From positions 11,102,506 through 11,166,505 of the forward strand of contig NC_061060.1 in the NCBI RefSeq assembly GCF_021917145.1: a stretch of 64,000 nucleotides of DNA, given 5' to 3'. The DNA is from Hypomesus transpacificus. Taxonomy: Eukaryota > Chordata > Actinopteri > Osmeriformes > Osmeridae. Position 1 is the stretch's first letter, and each line of letters opens with the position of its first letter. Of the stretch, positions 42,830 through 56,074 are shown in pieces. Below the pieces are notes generated by a model. It did no database searches and was not told the DNA's origin. It worked only from the letters and a program-made list of their open reading frames with translations. The translations under genes and the position numbers were made by a program.

Positions 42830-45800
42830 GACTGCAGCGGTAGTAATAGATTACACTTGGGGCTTGAAGACAGGAGGGGAAGGAGAAAAGAAGGAGTACG
42901 GGGGAACAGAATTAAAGATCGAGCTGAGCATTTGGAAGATAATATCTGGGGCTAGTATTTAATGCAGAACCTAATAAGTACTGCATGCTGTCTATACAAC
43001 TGAACTATATTTTACTCACAAAAGATTTGATTAGACTGGTCTTCGGAGGCAGGTCTGATGTCCGTTGACAGTGTACTTTACTGACTATAAATGACCGAAT
43101 GTTCCCCCACACCCCTGAGTCAACCTAGCCTTTGTCAGGTAGTGACCCCTTGCACACAGACTGACAGGGTTATTTATACTTTAGGGGGATGTATATTTGG
43201 GATGTGCGGACAGGAGCATGGCAGGTTCCGGTCCTTGATAGAAAAGCTAGTGTCCCTCTTGCCAGGAGCTGTGGTAATGTGATCCATGGGAGTGGAATAG
43301 AATCCAGTTCTGACACTGTGCAAGTAGGAATTAGAAATGCGTCAGTTATGACAGGAGCTAAAACTGCTCTAACACATCACCTTTGACAGATATTCCTCCT
43401 GACTTGTGTACTGTAAGGAATAACAGCAGGAATGTTCTTTTGTCCAGACGTGTAAGACTGAAGTTGAGAAATTAAGATGTTATTATTACACTGTTGAATT
43501 GTTTTGGTTTACCATTGATTAAATTAGCTAGCTACTATAATGAAGATGTTATTGATGCACTGTAGTATTCTTTATTGTTAATTGTGCCTGGTAGCTGACA
43601 TGTGTTTATTTTGCTAAATGGATTGCAAATACAAATCATTTCTTGACCCAACTACCAAAATCCTATTAGAACAATGCACTTCTGGTCCTTGATCTACTGC
43701 TGTACTTTCTACATGCACTGTTTGTTAGTTGCTTTAGATAAAAATGTTTGCATAGTGAATGAAAGGTTGATATAAATAAAAAATGCACTTTAAGTGCAGA
43801 CATTTTCTTACCAATGTGTGATGGAGGTTCGCAAGTTCATTTGAATACAAACTGCTATTTACTCAAGGAATGCGATTTCAGTGCTTCAAATTGGTTTTGT
43901 CCATCACAACAGAATGTACAATATATGTATCTGTTTTTACTCTTTTCCTTCAACTGCAGCAGTAGTCTCCAGTAACAGAAAGTAATTTAGTGTCAGTTAT
44001 TTGTGTCTCTATAAAAATGATTTTTGACAAAGTTCCACAATCTATTCCAACATATTTTACAAGCACAATCACAAAAACCTAACTTCATTGTAACCAATAG
44101 ACCAGCATAAACAACATGACAATCCTGATGACAACAACTGCTTAGAGTATCCAACTTACACCAGTTCACTTCCAGACTCCGTCGGTTTCACTATTGGATC
44201 AACCTGCCTCCTTGATCCCTACACCGGACGGCAGCTACAAAAAGCATCGGAAACAACGATTCCACCCACCTTGTCAGCTCACACATTTCCAGCAGCGAAA
44301 CTCATCAAGTCTTTGTGGTTCCATGTGGTCCCCTCCTGCCCTCCCTCCAAGGCCTCAGTCACAGGCCTCTTTAGCTCGCTCTCCGGCCCCCAGCAATGCC
44401 CTTGAATGGACAGGAAATCTGGACCTCGGCAGGCCACAACAACTCAGTTCCACACGGCCGGACTGTGTCGTGCAGTGCCCTTTCTATGTGGGTAGGTTTA
44501 GGGCTATCCTGAGGTCTTCTCCTGGACTGTTCACTCCTGACCTCCTGCTGTTGCTATGAGACAAACTCAGGGCCAAGTCCAGCTCCCCCCCCTCCTACCA
44601 TTCGCTTCACCTACCCTCCGGGGTTAAATTTGGCAACTGGCACACTCTAATGTAAACTGTTATAGCTGTCTGACTTGCTTGTTACTGAGAGTGACAGGGC
44701 AGTTGGCCAGTAAGGTAATCGACCAAGGCGGTCTTGTCACAAGTGTCGCTCCAGAGCTAAATATAGGTGGGGTGGATCTCTCCTATCGCAGAGGGCCCCT
44801 CTTGGAGAGTAGCAGCAATTTGTATCTGGAGTCACCAATGACAAGCACTGAATACAAAAACTCTGGCAGTAGCTAAATGATTAGGGTTACAATTATTACA
44901 GTAAGACATGAAGTTATAAAACCTCCCACAAAAGATCTATTATAACATCATACAGTATAGTACAAAATCTATTGATAGATCGGTCTGCCTGCCTGCCCTG
45001 TCTGTCTAGGAAGATGTGCATATAACTTTTTTGTGTGCATATAGTCTTCTTCTTATCACCCAAAAACATTATAAAGCACAATGCTACACACATTACACAA
45101 ATGTAGGTTGTAACAGAGATATGTAGGTTGTAACAAATAAAGAAGGAGCTCATAAAAGACTGTAAGGGGGTTTCAACAGATACTTAATACTTCTGTCAAA
45201 GTACTGTAATCACTTTTCTTGCAGCAAAATCAGAGGCTTCTTTATAATTATGTTTCTGTAACAGAGCACTGGACAAATATATCACAATTTATTTACATCA
45301 ATAAAGATCTTCAACAGCTCCTTTTCTTGGCTTATAGCTGCCCAAAATGTATGAGAAATAGCACAGTGTTGATGTAACCTGTCTATGGAGGTCACAGCAT
45401 CTAATCAGGAGGGTCTTAACAATATGTTTAATAAGTAGTTTGTCTACACATCAACAATCATTCAAATGCAAATTATGATGTATTTTATTTCTTGATATAC
45501 AACAATTTACATACAGTATATACAAGTCTGTTCCCATTAGATTTGAACTGGATTGTTTACTTAATATTTACGGAAAAGCTTTCTATTTCCCTCAAACAAC
45601 AAAATGGCACATTAGTCTGTCTTCTAAACTTGCAAATCAGTCCTACAACCATGAGCATTAGGCATCCATGATTACAATGTGAGTGAAAATCAAAGAATGA
45701 TTGATGACTCAAAAGATAGGAAAGTTGGGATGGTAGAGTATAACAAGGTTTAGAAAAGTTAAATACTCTACATATTATTACAATTCTATGTATAGTATAT

Positions 45801-47084
45801 ACTATAAATACTCAATATTTTCAAGAAGATCATCATTGGAATACCAATTCTGATAAGTAACTCTGACAATAAGTGTGTATTTAGAATTCTTGTCAAATTT
45901 ATGGTTCGTGATTTTTGAAATCATTATCAAGTAAATTAAAGTTAATTGAAAGAGATAAACAAATGTAAGCAGATAGATACCTAGGTGCAATAACAAGCCC
46001 TCAGTTTACTAATAGGACATGGAGCTTTCACTGAAACTCTCATTCTTGTGCTTGCTACACAAAAGCAGCCAGTATGGAAATGTTAGAATGAATCCTCCCT
46101 CTAATCTTGCCTATTCATAGGTTGGCATCATGTGGATGCCTCTTAAACAAAGCCACCATTTTAAGGTGCTGAAATAGTGCAGGGCCATGCCCCAGAAGAA
46201 TGACAAGTTCAAAAGCAGTTCAGTAACATTCCTGTTGTGAGAGATCCAGATATCTTTGATCTTGAAGATTTGGATATGAACCACCAGCACTCAAACCCAA
46301 CTTCCACAAAACAAATTATGCAGCTTTGAATATTTAAACTGATGAAATGTTAGCATTTGTTATTTTACACATAGTGTAACCTAGGTGTCAATAGTCCTTG
46401 TTGGTATAGCCAGTTGGGATTGAACCCCATTCTCTCAGATGGCAAATGAAAGGATCTGCCATTAGACAACAAGCCACATCGTTTTTCCACAAGAAAGTTG
46501 TTCTAAACCAACTCTCAAAAAACGTGTTCAAGTGCTTCAGGTTTCCAGGTTGTTCTGACCTCCATATTTTGTAAACTGCACTTAGGTCTAATTCTTATGC
46601 TGTATGAACATCCACCAAGTCATTTAATATGAGTTAAGCAACCCATATAATAATGAAGGAATTGATGTACAGTTTTCTTCAAACCAATGACTAAATTAGG
46701 TTTCCTCGCACAGCACATTATGCTCCTGCAAGTCACTTCGTCAAACAAATGCTGCTTTATCCTATGGGCTTTGTTTCAGTTCCACCCCCAACTGGAGACG
46801 ATTTTGAGACTTTTTGAAGTCCCTTGAAAAAATGTTCCTCCTCATTCCTATCCAGCATTAAAAATGTATAAGGATCCCTCACTTTCCGAATCCTACACCT
46901 GGATCCCATTTTCAGACCTGTTACCTGCAACAGTCAGTATAATGAATGGATGAATTAATGAATGGACGAATGGATGTAATAACAGATATGTAACTGTAAC
47001 CATGTTGCCAATGATGTCTTGAATTCTGAGTGGGTTACTGATCGTTAGTTGGAAGCAATGAAAAGGGTATGGAGGGATAGTGTT
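42830..47084. other. Region between the two connexin genes
   Basis: It should hold the 5' non-coding exon and promoter of the alpha connexin (upper part) and the 3' UTR of the beta connexin (lower part, AT-rich). A 121-codon plus-strand frame at 44194-44559 is serine/proline-rich and unrecognised. No other gene, SINE or transposon was recognised in this stretch. Confidence 0.45.
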
Positions 47085-47912
47085 TCAGAAAGCAGAACAC
47101 CTCTCACCCTTCTCCACAGGGGTCTTTCTGGTCACATTGAACTTAGCCTTGAGAGAATGGTCCGCTATCAGCTGATTAATCTCATTCTGTTTATAGGATG
47201 ACAGCTTCTGGGTGATCCAGGCTACTTTGCTCTCCTCGTCTGAGCCATGGCAGCATCGCATGCAAGCTCGACCAATCAGATAGGCCACCTCTGCCAGGTT
47301 TAGGAGCACGCACACCCCAGACACAGACAGCATGAAAACGGTGAATATGGTCTTCTCCGTGGGCCTGGAGACGAAGCAATCCACCGTATTTGGGCACGGG
47401 AACGAGTCACACTTCACCAGACGCACCATCTTAAAGTCGGGGTAGATCACGTAGAAGATGTAGAGGAAGGTCACCTCAAAGCCGATTCTGAAGATGATGC
47501 TGATCATGTAGGTCCACCAGAGAGCTCCGACGATCGGGAACTTCTGGCTCTTGATGTGCTCCAGGTCTTTAGGGCTGCCTCTGCCCGTTCTCCTCATGAT
47601 CTTCTTGTCAATGTGATGCCGGTGGGCCACATGCATGGCCACCAGCAGGGCCGGGGTGGACACTAGGATGAGCTGCAGAGCCCACAAGCGGATGTGCGAG
47701 ATGGGGAAAAACTGGTCGTAGCAGACACTGTTGCAGCCAGGCTGCTGGGTGTTGCAGGTGAACCCGGACTTCTCGTCGCCCCAAACGCTTTCAGCCGCCA
47801 CCACCAGGACCAGGATGCGAAAGATAAAGATCACGGAGAGCCAAATGCGGCCGATGCCAGTGGAATACCTGTTTACGCCGCTGATCACAGCATAAAAGGA
47901 CCCCCAGTTCAT
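47085..47912 (-). CDS. gjb1: Gap junction beta-1 connexin (Cx32-like), 275 aa
   Basis: A single coding exon. I start at [20 protein letters not shown] (47912) rather than an upstream ATG, because MNW is the GJB1 start and an acceptor ACCTTCCAG lies 14 bases before it. The first loop has [12 protein letters not shown] and the second [12 protein letters not shown]. '[16 protein letters not shown]' and '[15 protein letters not shown]' are nearly the Cx32 sequence. The tail '[10 protein letters not shown]' and the end EKGERCSAF parallel Cx32 (EKSDRCSAC); the final CSAF is a possible prenylation box. Connexin 32 forms channels in liver and myelinating glia. It is one of two connexins here, with identical strand. 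Confidence 0.94.
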   Translation of the reverse strand: MNWGSFYAVISGVNRYSTGIGRIWLSVIFIFRILVLVVAAESVWGDEKSGFTCNTQQPGCNSVCYDQFFPISHIRLWALQLILVSTPALLVAMHVAHRHHIDKKIMRRTGRGSPKDLEHIKSQKFPIVGALWWTYMISIIFRIGFEVTFLYIFYVIYPDFKMVRLVKCDSFPCPNTVDCFVSRPTEKTIFTVFMLSVSGVCVLLNLAEVAYLIGRACMRCCHGSDEESKVAWITQKLSSYKQNEINQLIADHSLKAKFNVTRKTPVEKGERCSAF

Positions 47913-48308
47913 TTTGGATTCCAGGTCTGGAAGGTTATAAATCAAATGAAACAAAAGTCAAGGCTCAAGCTGGCACACATGATGGAAAAAATTCCAATCC
48001 TTACAGTATTAGGAGAGTATGCATTTACTATTCATAATTTCAAATGAAGAAACCTGTGTGATTAATAAGTATCAATAAAGATGAAATTCTATCAAATCCA
48101 CAATGCATTATTCTCTCAGCGACAAGTTCAAATAAACAGCAATCACTTTCTAGGTGGTCGTCAAACCTACACCTCCTGTATTCCTTAAACACACAACCTC
48201 AACTACTTCTCAAAAATGCAATCCTGTAACCCACAGGTATAATGCAGTAATAACACAGTTATAACACAGCTTCAATGGTTGTAATGCATTTTGTTGTGCC
48301 AGTTTACC

Positions 48309-48560
48309 AGGCTCATCCGGGGGTGCGAGGGGCAGGACCAGGTCCACAAACGAACACCATGAGGTGTAGTCCGGACATGGAGCCAGGTCGATCAGGACCC
48401 TACGCGAAACAAGAGCCGCTAAATCGCATGGCCGCGCTTTAAGAGGCCGAAGGATGGCCTACCAAGTACGTCACGGGACATACGGTAGCGAAGCCAATGG
48501 CGAAACATTTAGCCGAATCACGTGATTGGTTCGCCAAGTATTAATAGCGTACTCCCAAGT
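48309..48560 (-). promoter_or_regulatory. Candidate promoter and 5' non-coding exon of gjb1
   Basis: A CpG-rich patch contains two CCAAT boxes (GCCAATGG, and inverted GATTGGTTCG), TACGTCACG (CRE-like) and the palindrome AATCACGTGATT. Reading minus, an exon-like segment ends at about 48310 with GAGCCTG/GTAAAC and would splice to the acceptor before the gjb1 ATG. It contains a short upstream open frame. The segment is also open in another phase (PDYTSWCSFVDLVLP), so a coding exon of a different gene cannot be excluded. Confidence 0.4.
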
Positions 48561-48599
48561 TGACCTGGGATCCAGTCCCAGACAGACAGACAGACTCAG

Positions 48600-50815
48600 C
48601 AACACAGACTTTCCCAGCAATGGCTCAAGACATGCATCTCATTAGGACCTTTTAGCTATATATTTACCTATATGAAGACTGGTAGCTTGACGTTTTAGCC
48701 TAGATATTGCCTGAATGACAACACAAGTACGTCCAGCTACAAAAAGTTATTGTACAGCTGTTTCATTCCAAAAACAAGTATGGTCTTTGATATAACTTGT
48801 CAGTAAGGTAGCCAATCCCTAGGGAGATCACAACTACCAGTTCCCCTTCTCTGCTCCTCGCCAACACAAGTTACCCACAATCATTCACTTTTTAGAATAA
48901 GATGCGTCATTTAGATTACCTTCAGCTGTGGTGGTACACAAACTGTGTACAAATGTGTAGTAAATAATAACTTATAAAAAGTTTGAATCAAACCAAAGGC
49001 CGAAGGCAACTGGGTTTGAGAAAACCATGCGTTGGTAAAATGCTAATCATTCCTCCGCCACTAGCCACTACCCTGCACTGGGGCAGTCATACGCGCTTAT
49101 ATAAACAATTTACATACAATGGCCGCCTTTATTGAGCTCCAACAAGACTCTTTAGAATTCACAGATCAAACGCCTCGATTTCCTCCTACCCCGAGCTGAA
49201 GAAAGAATCTGTGTGGACACAATAGGTCTCAGCTCTGCACCAAAGCAACATGATTGTGCTGTATTGTTCTTGGTAGGGCACTGGGCAGGGAAGTGGAGTG
49301 TGGTTTTGACGTGGGACGGAGGGCTGGAAAGAAATAAAAAGAGAGATCCAGGGAGAGAGAAGTAGTGAGATGTTTGTGGAGTCATTCAACAAATATATTA
49401 TCTTCTTGGGGATCAAATGTGAATTGTACCAGCTGGACAAAATCATTCAAGACAATCCCATATCCAGTTGAACAGCAGACATCTGATCCGACAGGGTTTT
49501 CTAAATCCTCAAAAACCTAGATGATCATATATATAAAAAGAAGAACATTAGTCTTCTTTGCACAATCAAACATAGTGTAGGAATGTGGCTGGCGGGTGGG
49601 TGGTGGAGGTATTGGGGGAGAGAGGGTCCGGTTCCTGGGTGAGCAGTAGTAAGACAGACCTGACATCCTACGCCAGACAGACCTGACATCCTAAGCCACC
49701 CAGGCTCAGTCATGGGGGGGGGGGCATTTTCACATAGAACATTCTGGACATGACAGACATCATCACAGAAAGAGGGACTTGACCTGTGAGACTTGTGACC
49801 TCATTCATGCATCAGCTGCTGTCACAGCTCCTCCCAGTCCACTCCTCTGTAAGAGAACTCCAGTTTATTCAGACTCAAACACCCCCGTTTGGCTGGGAAG
49901 ACAAGCGGTTTACAGTATGGTAGGGAAGCAGCTGGGAGAATAGTAGACTTTTCTGTGATGCTAGCGTGTGGTGCAGCTGGAGCAGAGTTCAGTCCTCTGT
50001 GGTGATTGTCAGTGTTATCAGATGACCTCCAGTCACTAGCTACTGTACTATGACTGTGTCTGTGTCCGCACTTCTGGCCTGGCTAGGGGAGGACATGGGT
50101 GGCTATCTCATTGAATGAAGTAGTCAGAAGTGTTTCATGCTTATAGTTTAGTTCCTTTCAGCACTTCATTTTGCCATAAATTACAGATTATTTGCGAAGA
50201 ACAAAAAGTCTTCTTGGGTATGATTTTCATTTAGCCTTCAACTCCTTAATGGAGAGTTGCAGATTATTGTCCTTCTAGCAGGTTTTTCCATCTCGGAACA
50301 GTGTCGTCCAACTCTAAGATAGGTGGTAAGCCAATGTGTTCCAAGGAACTTAGCAATTCCTTGACAAAGATTCTACTGAGGGTCTTAAACTACTTTGCTA
50401 AGTTTTTGCTTAGACAATAGTTACTATGCTTGAAGAGTAAGAAAAAATGCTTGCTAGGACCAAATATTGCAAATCAAAACAAAGGATACTTTCCAGTTGC
50501 AATTTGTGTCTTTATTACGAAATAAACTTATTTAGATTAATTCGGTCAACATATGCAAGGTGATTTACAACTCAATCCCACAAAACACGCCTACTTTTGC
50601 ATCTAGCTGGATAGACATCATATAGATATATAAACTAAGAACAAAAGGACATCCTAAACTGAAGACAAACTTAAGTAAAACATAACTATATACATGCCTG
50701 CAGACCAACTGGGTTCAAAAACCATTGATAAATAAAACAATATCTAATAAGTAGCTGTCAAGGAATGAAAATAAATCAAAAGGATATCACAAAGCAGGAA
50801 GTTTCAATAAATGGA
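48600..50815. other. Intergenic stretch, nothing recognised
   Basis: Low-information sequence between the gjb1 promoter region and the 3' end of the Tudor gene; short open frames only. A direct repeat 'cagacctgacatccta' occurs twice near 49657-49693. Confidence 0.4.
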
Positions 50816-50819
50816 TAAT

Positions 50820-53800
50820 TTAGTCCAGGCCAGTGGAATATCTGATGGGATTTGTCATTTGCGTGAAATAATTTCCAGAGAAGCTATTTCTGGTGTTGAG
50901 TATAACAGGAGATGAGGTACTTCCCCCAGGCTGCTTCTCGTTTCCTTGTCTGCTCTTGAGCACTATCTTCAACACACCAGCAGACAAGCACACTTTCAGA
51001 TCACCATTTTAAATGCATCATTAGCCTGATGGCTGTAACAACTCTGCCCTCTAGAGGACATTAAACCCATTCAAACAAGGGAAAGGTGAATCAGCAGAAC
51101 TGTAATTAAAGTATATGATTGCATGTGTCAGTGTGAGTATGTGACGACACCTACTTCTCTTGATGCCCACGTTCCTCAGCTTATCATGCTTGGCGTGTCC
51201 ATTCTGAGCCAATCTCAGCGACAAGGAGGCCCCTCTCCTATAAAAACACATAAGGGGGGCACACATAAACTAGTCTCCCCTAATTACTAGTCTGGGGAGA
51301 CATTAACAGGCATCCTTGCATTTCTACATATATCGTGTATGTGTGTGTGAGGGCAGGGTATGACCTCATGGCCCCAATCTTCCCCCTCTCCATGAAGAGC
51401 TCCACAAGGACCTTGGCACCTTCCCCATCTCCCTGAATATAAAGCCTGGCGAACAGGGTCCTGTTCTCCACCATGTCCCTGAACCAACCCACCGCCACCT
51501 GGGACCAGGCAGAGCCCTCCGCCGGGGACACCTGGAGGAAGTGGGGGTAGAGAAGGAAAGAGGGGGATGTTGAGGAGCGTAGCGAGAACATGCCAGAACT
51601 GTTGATTATCGTCCATATCTTATCCGTCTCCTAACGGCCATTCTGGCTAAGCAAATACTTAGTTCTTTCATCTAACTTTACAGAGAACAGACTGTGACTG
51701 ATCAGATGGAAATTACATTAAAGTATCCAGGTTGGTTTCACTCTATTATTAAGCAGACCAGGAAGGACAAGGCTTTGGGTTTTAAGGTACAGTTAAAGGA
51801 GACCGTTTGAAGTGTTGTTCAAAGTAAGACTACAAAATAAATCAGTTTGAAAATAAACAAGGACAACAGAACTTTCAATAAGTGTCAAACTAGCCCAAGC
51901 ATTCTAAATCCATGTTTCATGGAGTAATAAGCATTCGCACCAAGCACTCAAGACAAGACAAATATTTTGCACATGGTTTTACATCAAAGCATTACCACTC
52001 AAAGGAAATGGATGGACAGCCTCTTACTTTGGCCAGAGCAACCTGGACAGCCTGAAGGGGAAGTGTGGTCATATCTGGATGGAGCTCCTTAATGTCCCAG
52101 AGGGACAAACAGGAAGAGTCCCCGTAGTCCAGCCTCCTCACCTCCACCTGGATGCTGCTGGATGTTCTGTCACAGTCTGTTGGGTTGTTCTCTGGGGGGG
52201 AGGGGGACAGCCTGTTCTATAGACCAATTATCACCCTACGTCACACAACTGTCAAGCAGGCTCAACTGCGCATGTCGGTTGCAAAAGACGAACTTCTTCC
52301 CGGTCTATTACACTTGGAGTGTAGATCAGGTCATCATATATCTCTGGCCACTGGATTGCAGGGCTTGATATTAACTTTTTGAGGCTCTTGGCCTTTGGAC
52401 AAATACATTTACATTTCACTTGTCTATACACAAAAGTCACTTGACCCCGATACCCTTAAATAGCCTGACAAAGTGATCGGGCAAAACTAGCCTGGCTAAC
52501 GGAGGTCGCTTTCTCAGGGAATTGATGAATGAAACATGCTCGGTTAAAGAAATCTGAGATTCTGGCTATCTTCATCAGGCTCGTGTCTACATTAGAAAGT
52601 CCTCCCTGACGTTTCTGGTGTAGAATGGAATGAAATACAACATTGTGCACACTGCCAGTGAGCGAGTCTGACTGAGGCTAACGTCAAAACTGTGTAACGG
52701 GGACGCAGTCTCACTCAGACTGCCAGTTTTAAACAAATCACAAAAATAATCGGACCAGCTGGCTAAAAACAGAATTCCCATATCTCTTAAAAACTGCCCT
52801 GCTCAACTTTTTAGATGTAGAATTGACTTTAAAACTGTAAATTATGAACTTTGTGACATGACGTGAAGACATGGCTGCCGCCCACCTATGCGGTCTACCG
52901 GGCGACATTCTCATTCAAATGTAAAGACTTTCGGGACCCAAATACAAATTCTGATGCGACAGATCAATGTGTAATCGCTTTCTCTCTTCAAGGCTGTCCT
53001 CCTCGAGCTTTTTGGTCTTTTTAAATCTAACTATTTTCATTATCCGTGTGGTCCTTTTGACATGCTATCCTTTCCCGGTTTTCTGCAACCAAATTGCGCG
53101 CGCATCCTGAATGTTTACAAACAAATAATTGGTCTCTACCACCAGTAGCCAGTAAATATCTTGTGACGTTCTGCCCTCTAGTGGTCGGCCTGAAAGCATA
53201 CTCACCTCCACACATGCCACAGATCTTGGTGACCTGGGCCCTGCACCACATCTCCTGTGAGGGGAACCAGCTCATCACATAGCTCCCAATATCTGGGATG
53301 CTCCGCAGCTCTGCGAATGAACGACTGTCCTTCAGACTGCTGTATGACACAGAAGACAAAGGAAACAGGGAGAGGGGACCAGGAAGAAGGAACACCACAA
53401 ATGAGTAGCAAAAATTTTTAGAAGTGGAAACACTCCATGGGAATTAGGTGTTTTTCTGCATGTATTCCCTGTTATAGGCACAACTTTTGCCTTGTTATAA
53501 GCAAATAGTAATGCTTATATTTCTGCAGAGAAATCAAATTATTACATACATTCTTACTAGAATACATGTGCTCCATGGGTAGGACAATTAATGTATGTGT
53601 GAAAGGATGCACTGTGCATGCCATGAATTCTACTGAATCACCATTAGGTGGGGATGTTTCCACCAAAACATGCAGCTTGCTCTCAAAGCTTTCCTATTTA
53701 CATTTTCCAACTTAACTAAAACTATTTATTGTAAAAGCCATCAATAACATATCTTGCCTTTTGAGTTAATGTACAATAAAACATCTAGATAATGATAATT

Positions 53801-56074
53801 CCACAAAACATTTAATCTTTTTACAAATCAACCAAAAATACAACTGGTCTTCAGTAATGACCGAACAGATAGTCAAATGACATTTGGCAAACAACATTTA
53901 ATTGTGCATCTTAAAAGACATACACACAAACATAATCTGACCAGATGCTTGGTGTCATGTTAGGAAACCTACTCTGCGTGGAGGGCTTGAAGCTGCAGGG
54001 AGGCATCTGAATGCTGGATGTAGAAGCACCCAGGACTGACCATGTGACTAACCACCACCGCCATCTCCTCATACTTCCGTACCTGAAACTTCGGAATGCT
54101 CGTTTGGCTACACTTTGGAATGCTGAGGTGCTTAAGTTCTGGACCTCTGAAGAGGTTGACGGAAGATGAGACAGAGCACTTCTGGAAGATCTCAAGATCT
54201 CTGCTGACCTCCAGCCTCGGGTTGGCCTCTTCAGTCTGGAGCTGGCTGGGTGGCAGGATAGCATTGGTGGTCCTCTCCACGTGATCTTCAGTACAGGAGA
54301 TTTGAAGATTGCCTTCTTTCTCGAAGGCGCTACTCTGAGAGGTAGTGTGTCTGACATCAGTGAAGATGTCTCCCACGTCCCAGAGCTCGGTTTTGGTTGC
54401 GATCATGCAGGTGTAGGTCAGAGAACCTCCAGACTCCACTCTCTTCACAGTGAAGACTGGGTAGTGTGTGTCCACCTCTGGGAACGACTGCTTCCTCAAC
54501 AGGACTTGTGACGCTGCCACTCCTGGCTCCTCCATCTCAGCCTCTCTGGTCTGGTGCTTCATCACCCCATCCACAAGGGGCGCTGTGGCAGCGGCTTCAG
54601 TTTGGCAGAGACCAGAGGTGTACTGAAAGTATTCACTCCATTCATAGGTGACCTCCATAACATGCTTGTTCTTGGCATTGGATCGCAGGAAATGGACAAG
54701 CTGGGAGGAAGTCTGCTTCTGGTGCAGCAAAAATACGTTGTTCTCCATCCCCTGGCCAATGAGCAGTGAGGGTACTGGTGTGCTGTTAGAGCTACAGTCA
54801 CCTGAATGTTGATAGTTATTTGGCAGTGGTGGGGATGATGATGACTTCAGAATATTGACCTGCGGAGTCGGTGCTGGCTGAAGCGCTACACTTGGTTTAA
54901 CCCCAATCTGCTGTACTTCTGTCGTTTTCTCCAAGCGAACAACGTTCTGTGCTTTGTCATGCTTCCTCGCAACCTCACAGGTTAAGACTGGTGCCTCAAA
55001 GACTGTGCTGTGCTGGGTGGTAGACACCGTGCAGTGTGTGAATGCATCCTTCGGGAGCAGACTATCAGCCTGGGAGGTAAAGAAGAGCTGGAGCTGGTGG
55101 AAGGACAGGGTAGCTCCCAGAAGCTGGACTGCCCTTGTGATAGAACTTGCCATCAAGACATTCTGGAGCATGGGGCCGAACTTCAGTACATCCGGCACCT
55201 GGATGGCCCTTTCCCTGGACAGTTCTACCTGGTTGGGAAGTAGGTTTCCCTTTAAAGGGGCTTTAGCGATGCATTGTAGATCTGTTGGTGCAGTTGAAAG
55301 GATTAGAAAGCACATGGCTAGCCTTCATTACACATTCAGTTATGGAACAGCTCCAAGTTCAAAACCTACTACTTGAGTCAAAGCAGTAGATTTGTATTTT
55401 TTGGGGGGAATGTTTATTGAATATACGATGGAAAACAGGATCACTTATTAACAATATCAGAACCCTAGCATTCACTTACTATGGACATATGTGAAGTCCT
55501 CTGAAGTTGCTGTATTGTATTACATGGCTATAACAATTCAAATAAGTTTGTCTTACCAGATGTGAGGTTTTTCAATGCAGCAGAAAGTTGTTGGATAACA
55601 TGACATTTGGCACACAGGGCTTTCAGAAGGTTGCAGCAATCCCGAAGATTGGTTGGCTGCTGCTTATTTAGACAATCTTGTACCTCCACAATGGCCTTTG
55701 AAAAGAAAACGAGTTTGAGTTAGTCATGCGCCATGTAAGAATATTACAGCCAATCTATTTTAAATAACAGTCTACATTGTAAATGGCATTTATCTGACAA
55801 GATGACTAGCTCGTTCTGAATGCAAGGGCATAGTAATAATGCACTCCAAATATTGATATAACGCATAGCTAGCTTCTACACGTTAATTGAGATAGCTCTT
55901 ATATATGCCTTGGCTAGGCATGACAGTAGACTTTACCCGTTCCGTGAAATGTTTTATATCTCGATCCAGTGCGTTCCTGGCATTCTCAAATACTAACAGG
56001 TTGTACACGAGGCATCTTTTGGCGATATTGAGTAGGTCAGGTGGTGGTAATTGTTGAAGCATTTGTCCAGGCAT
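50820..56074 (-). CDS. Tudor-domain protein, RNF17/TDRD4-like without RING, eight exons
   Basis: Exons (minus): 55937-56074, 55557-55695, 53973-55281, 53206-53339, 52028-52191, 51365-51531, 51155-51237 and a less certain last exon 50820-50962. Phases agree throughout, giving about 758 aa. Start MPGQMLQQLPPPDLLNIAKR. The first 92 residues look helical with a Cys pair (CCNLLKALCAKC). A long disordered middle follows in exon 3. An extended Tudor domain lies at about residues 500-690 ('VVVSHMVSPGCFYIQ', 'WFPSQEMWCRAQV', 'VRRLDYGDSS', 'LPLQAVQVALAKV'), spread over exons 3-7. The order matches the first Tudor of RNF17, a germ-cell piRNA factor, but no RING is present. The last exon's acceptor is uncertain (50962 or 50992). 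Confidence 0.8.
52218..53135. mobile_element. Non-autonomous DNA transposon (MITE), copy B, in a Tudor-gene intron
   Basis: Closely matches 154-1078 over its whole length, with TATAGACCAATTAT at one end and ATAATTGGTCT at the other. It fills most of the intron between exons 4 and 5 of the Tudor gene. Its left end is only about 26 bp from the exon 5 acceptor at 52192. Confidence 0.8.

Noticed and set aside
44194..44559. 121-codon plus-strand frame between the connexins
   Set aside because: Serine/proline-rich with no recognisable motif and no splice or start support; most likely chance.
53911..55376. Plus-strand frames opposite the Tudor gene exon 3
   Set aside because: Shadow frames of a well-supported minus-strand exon.
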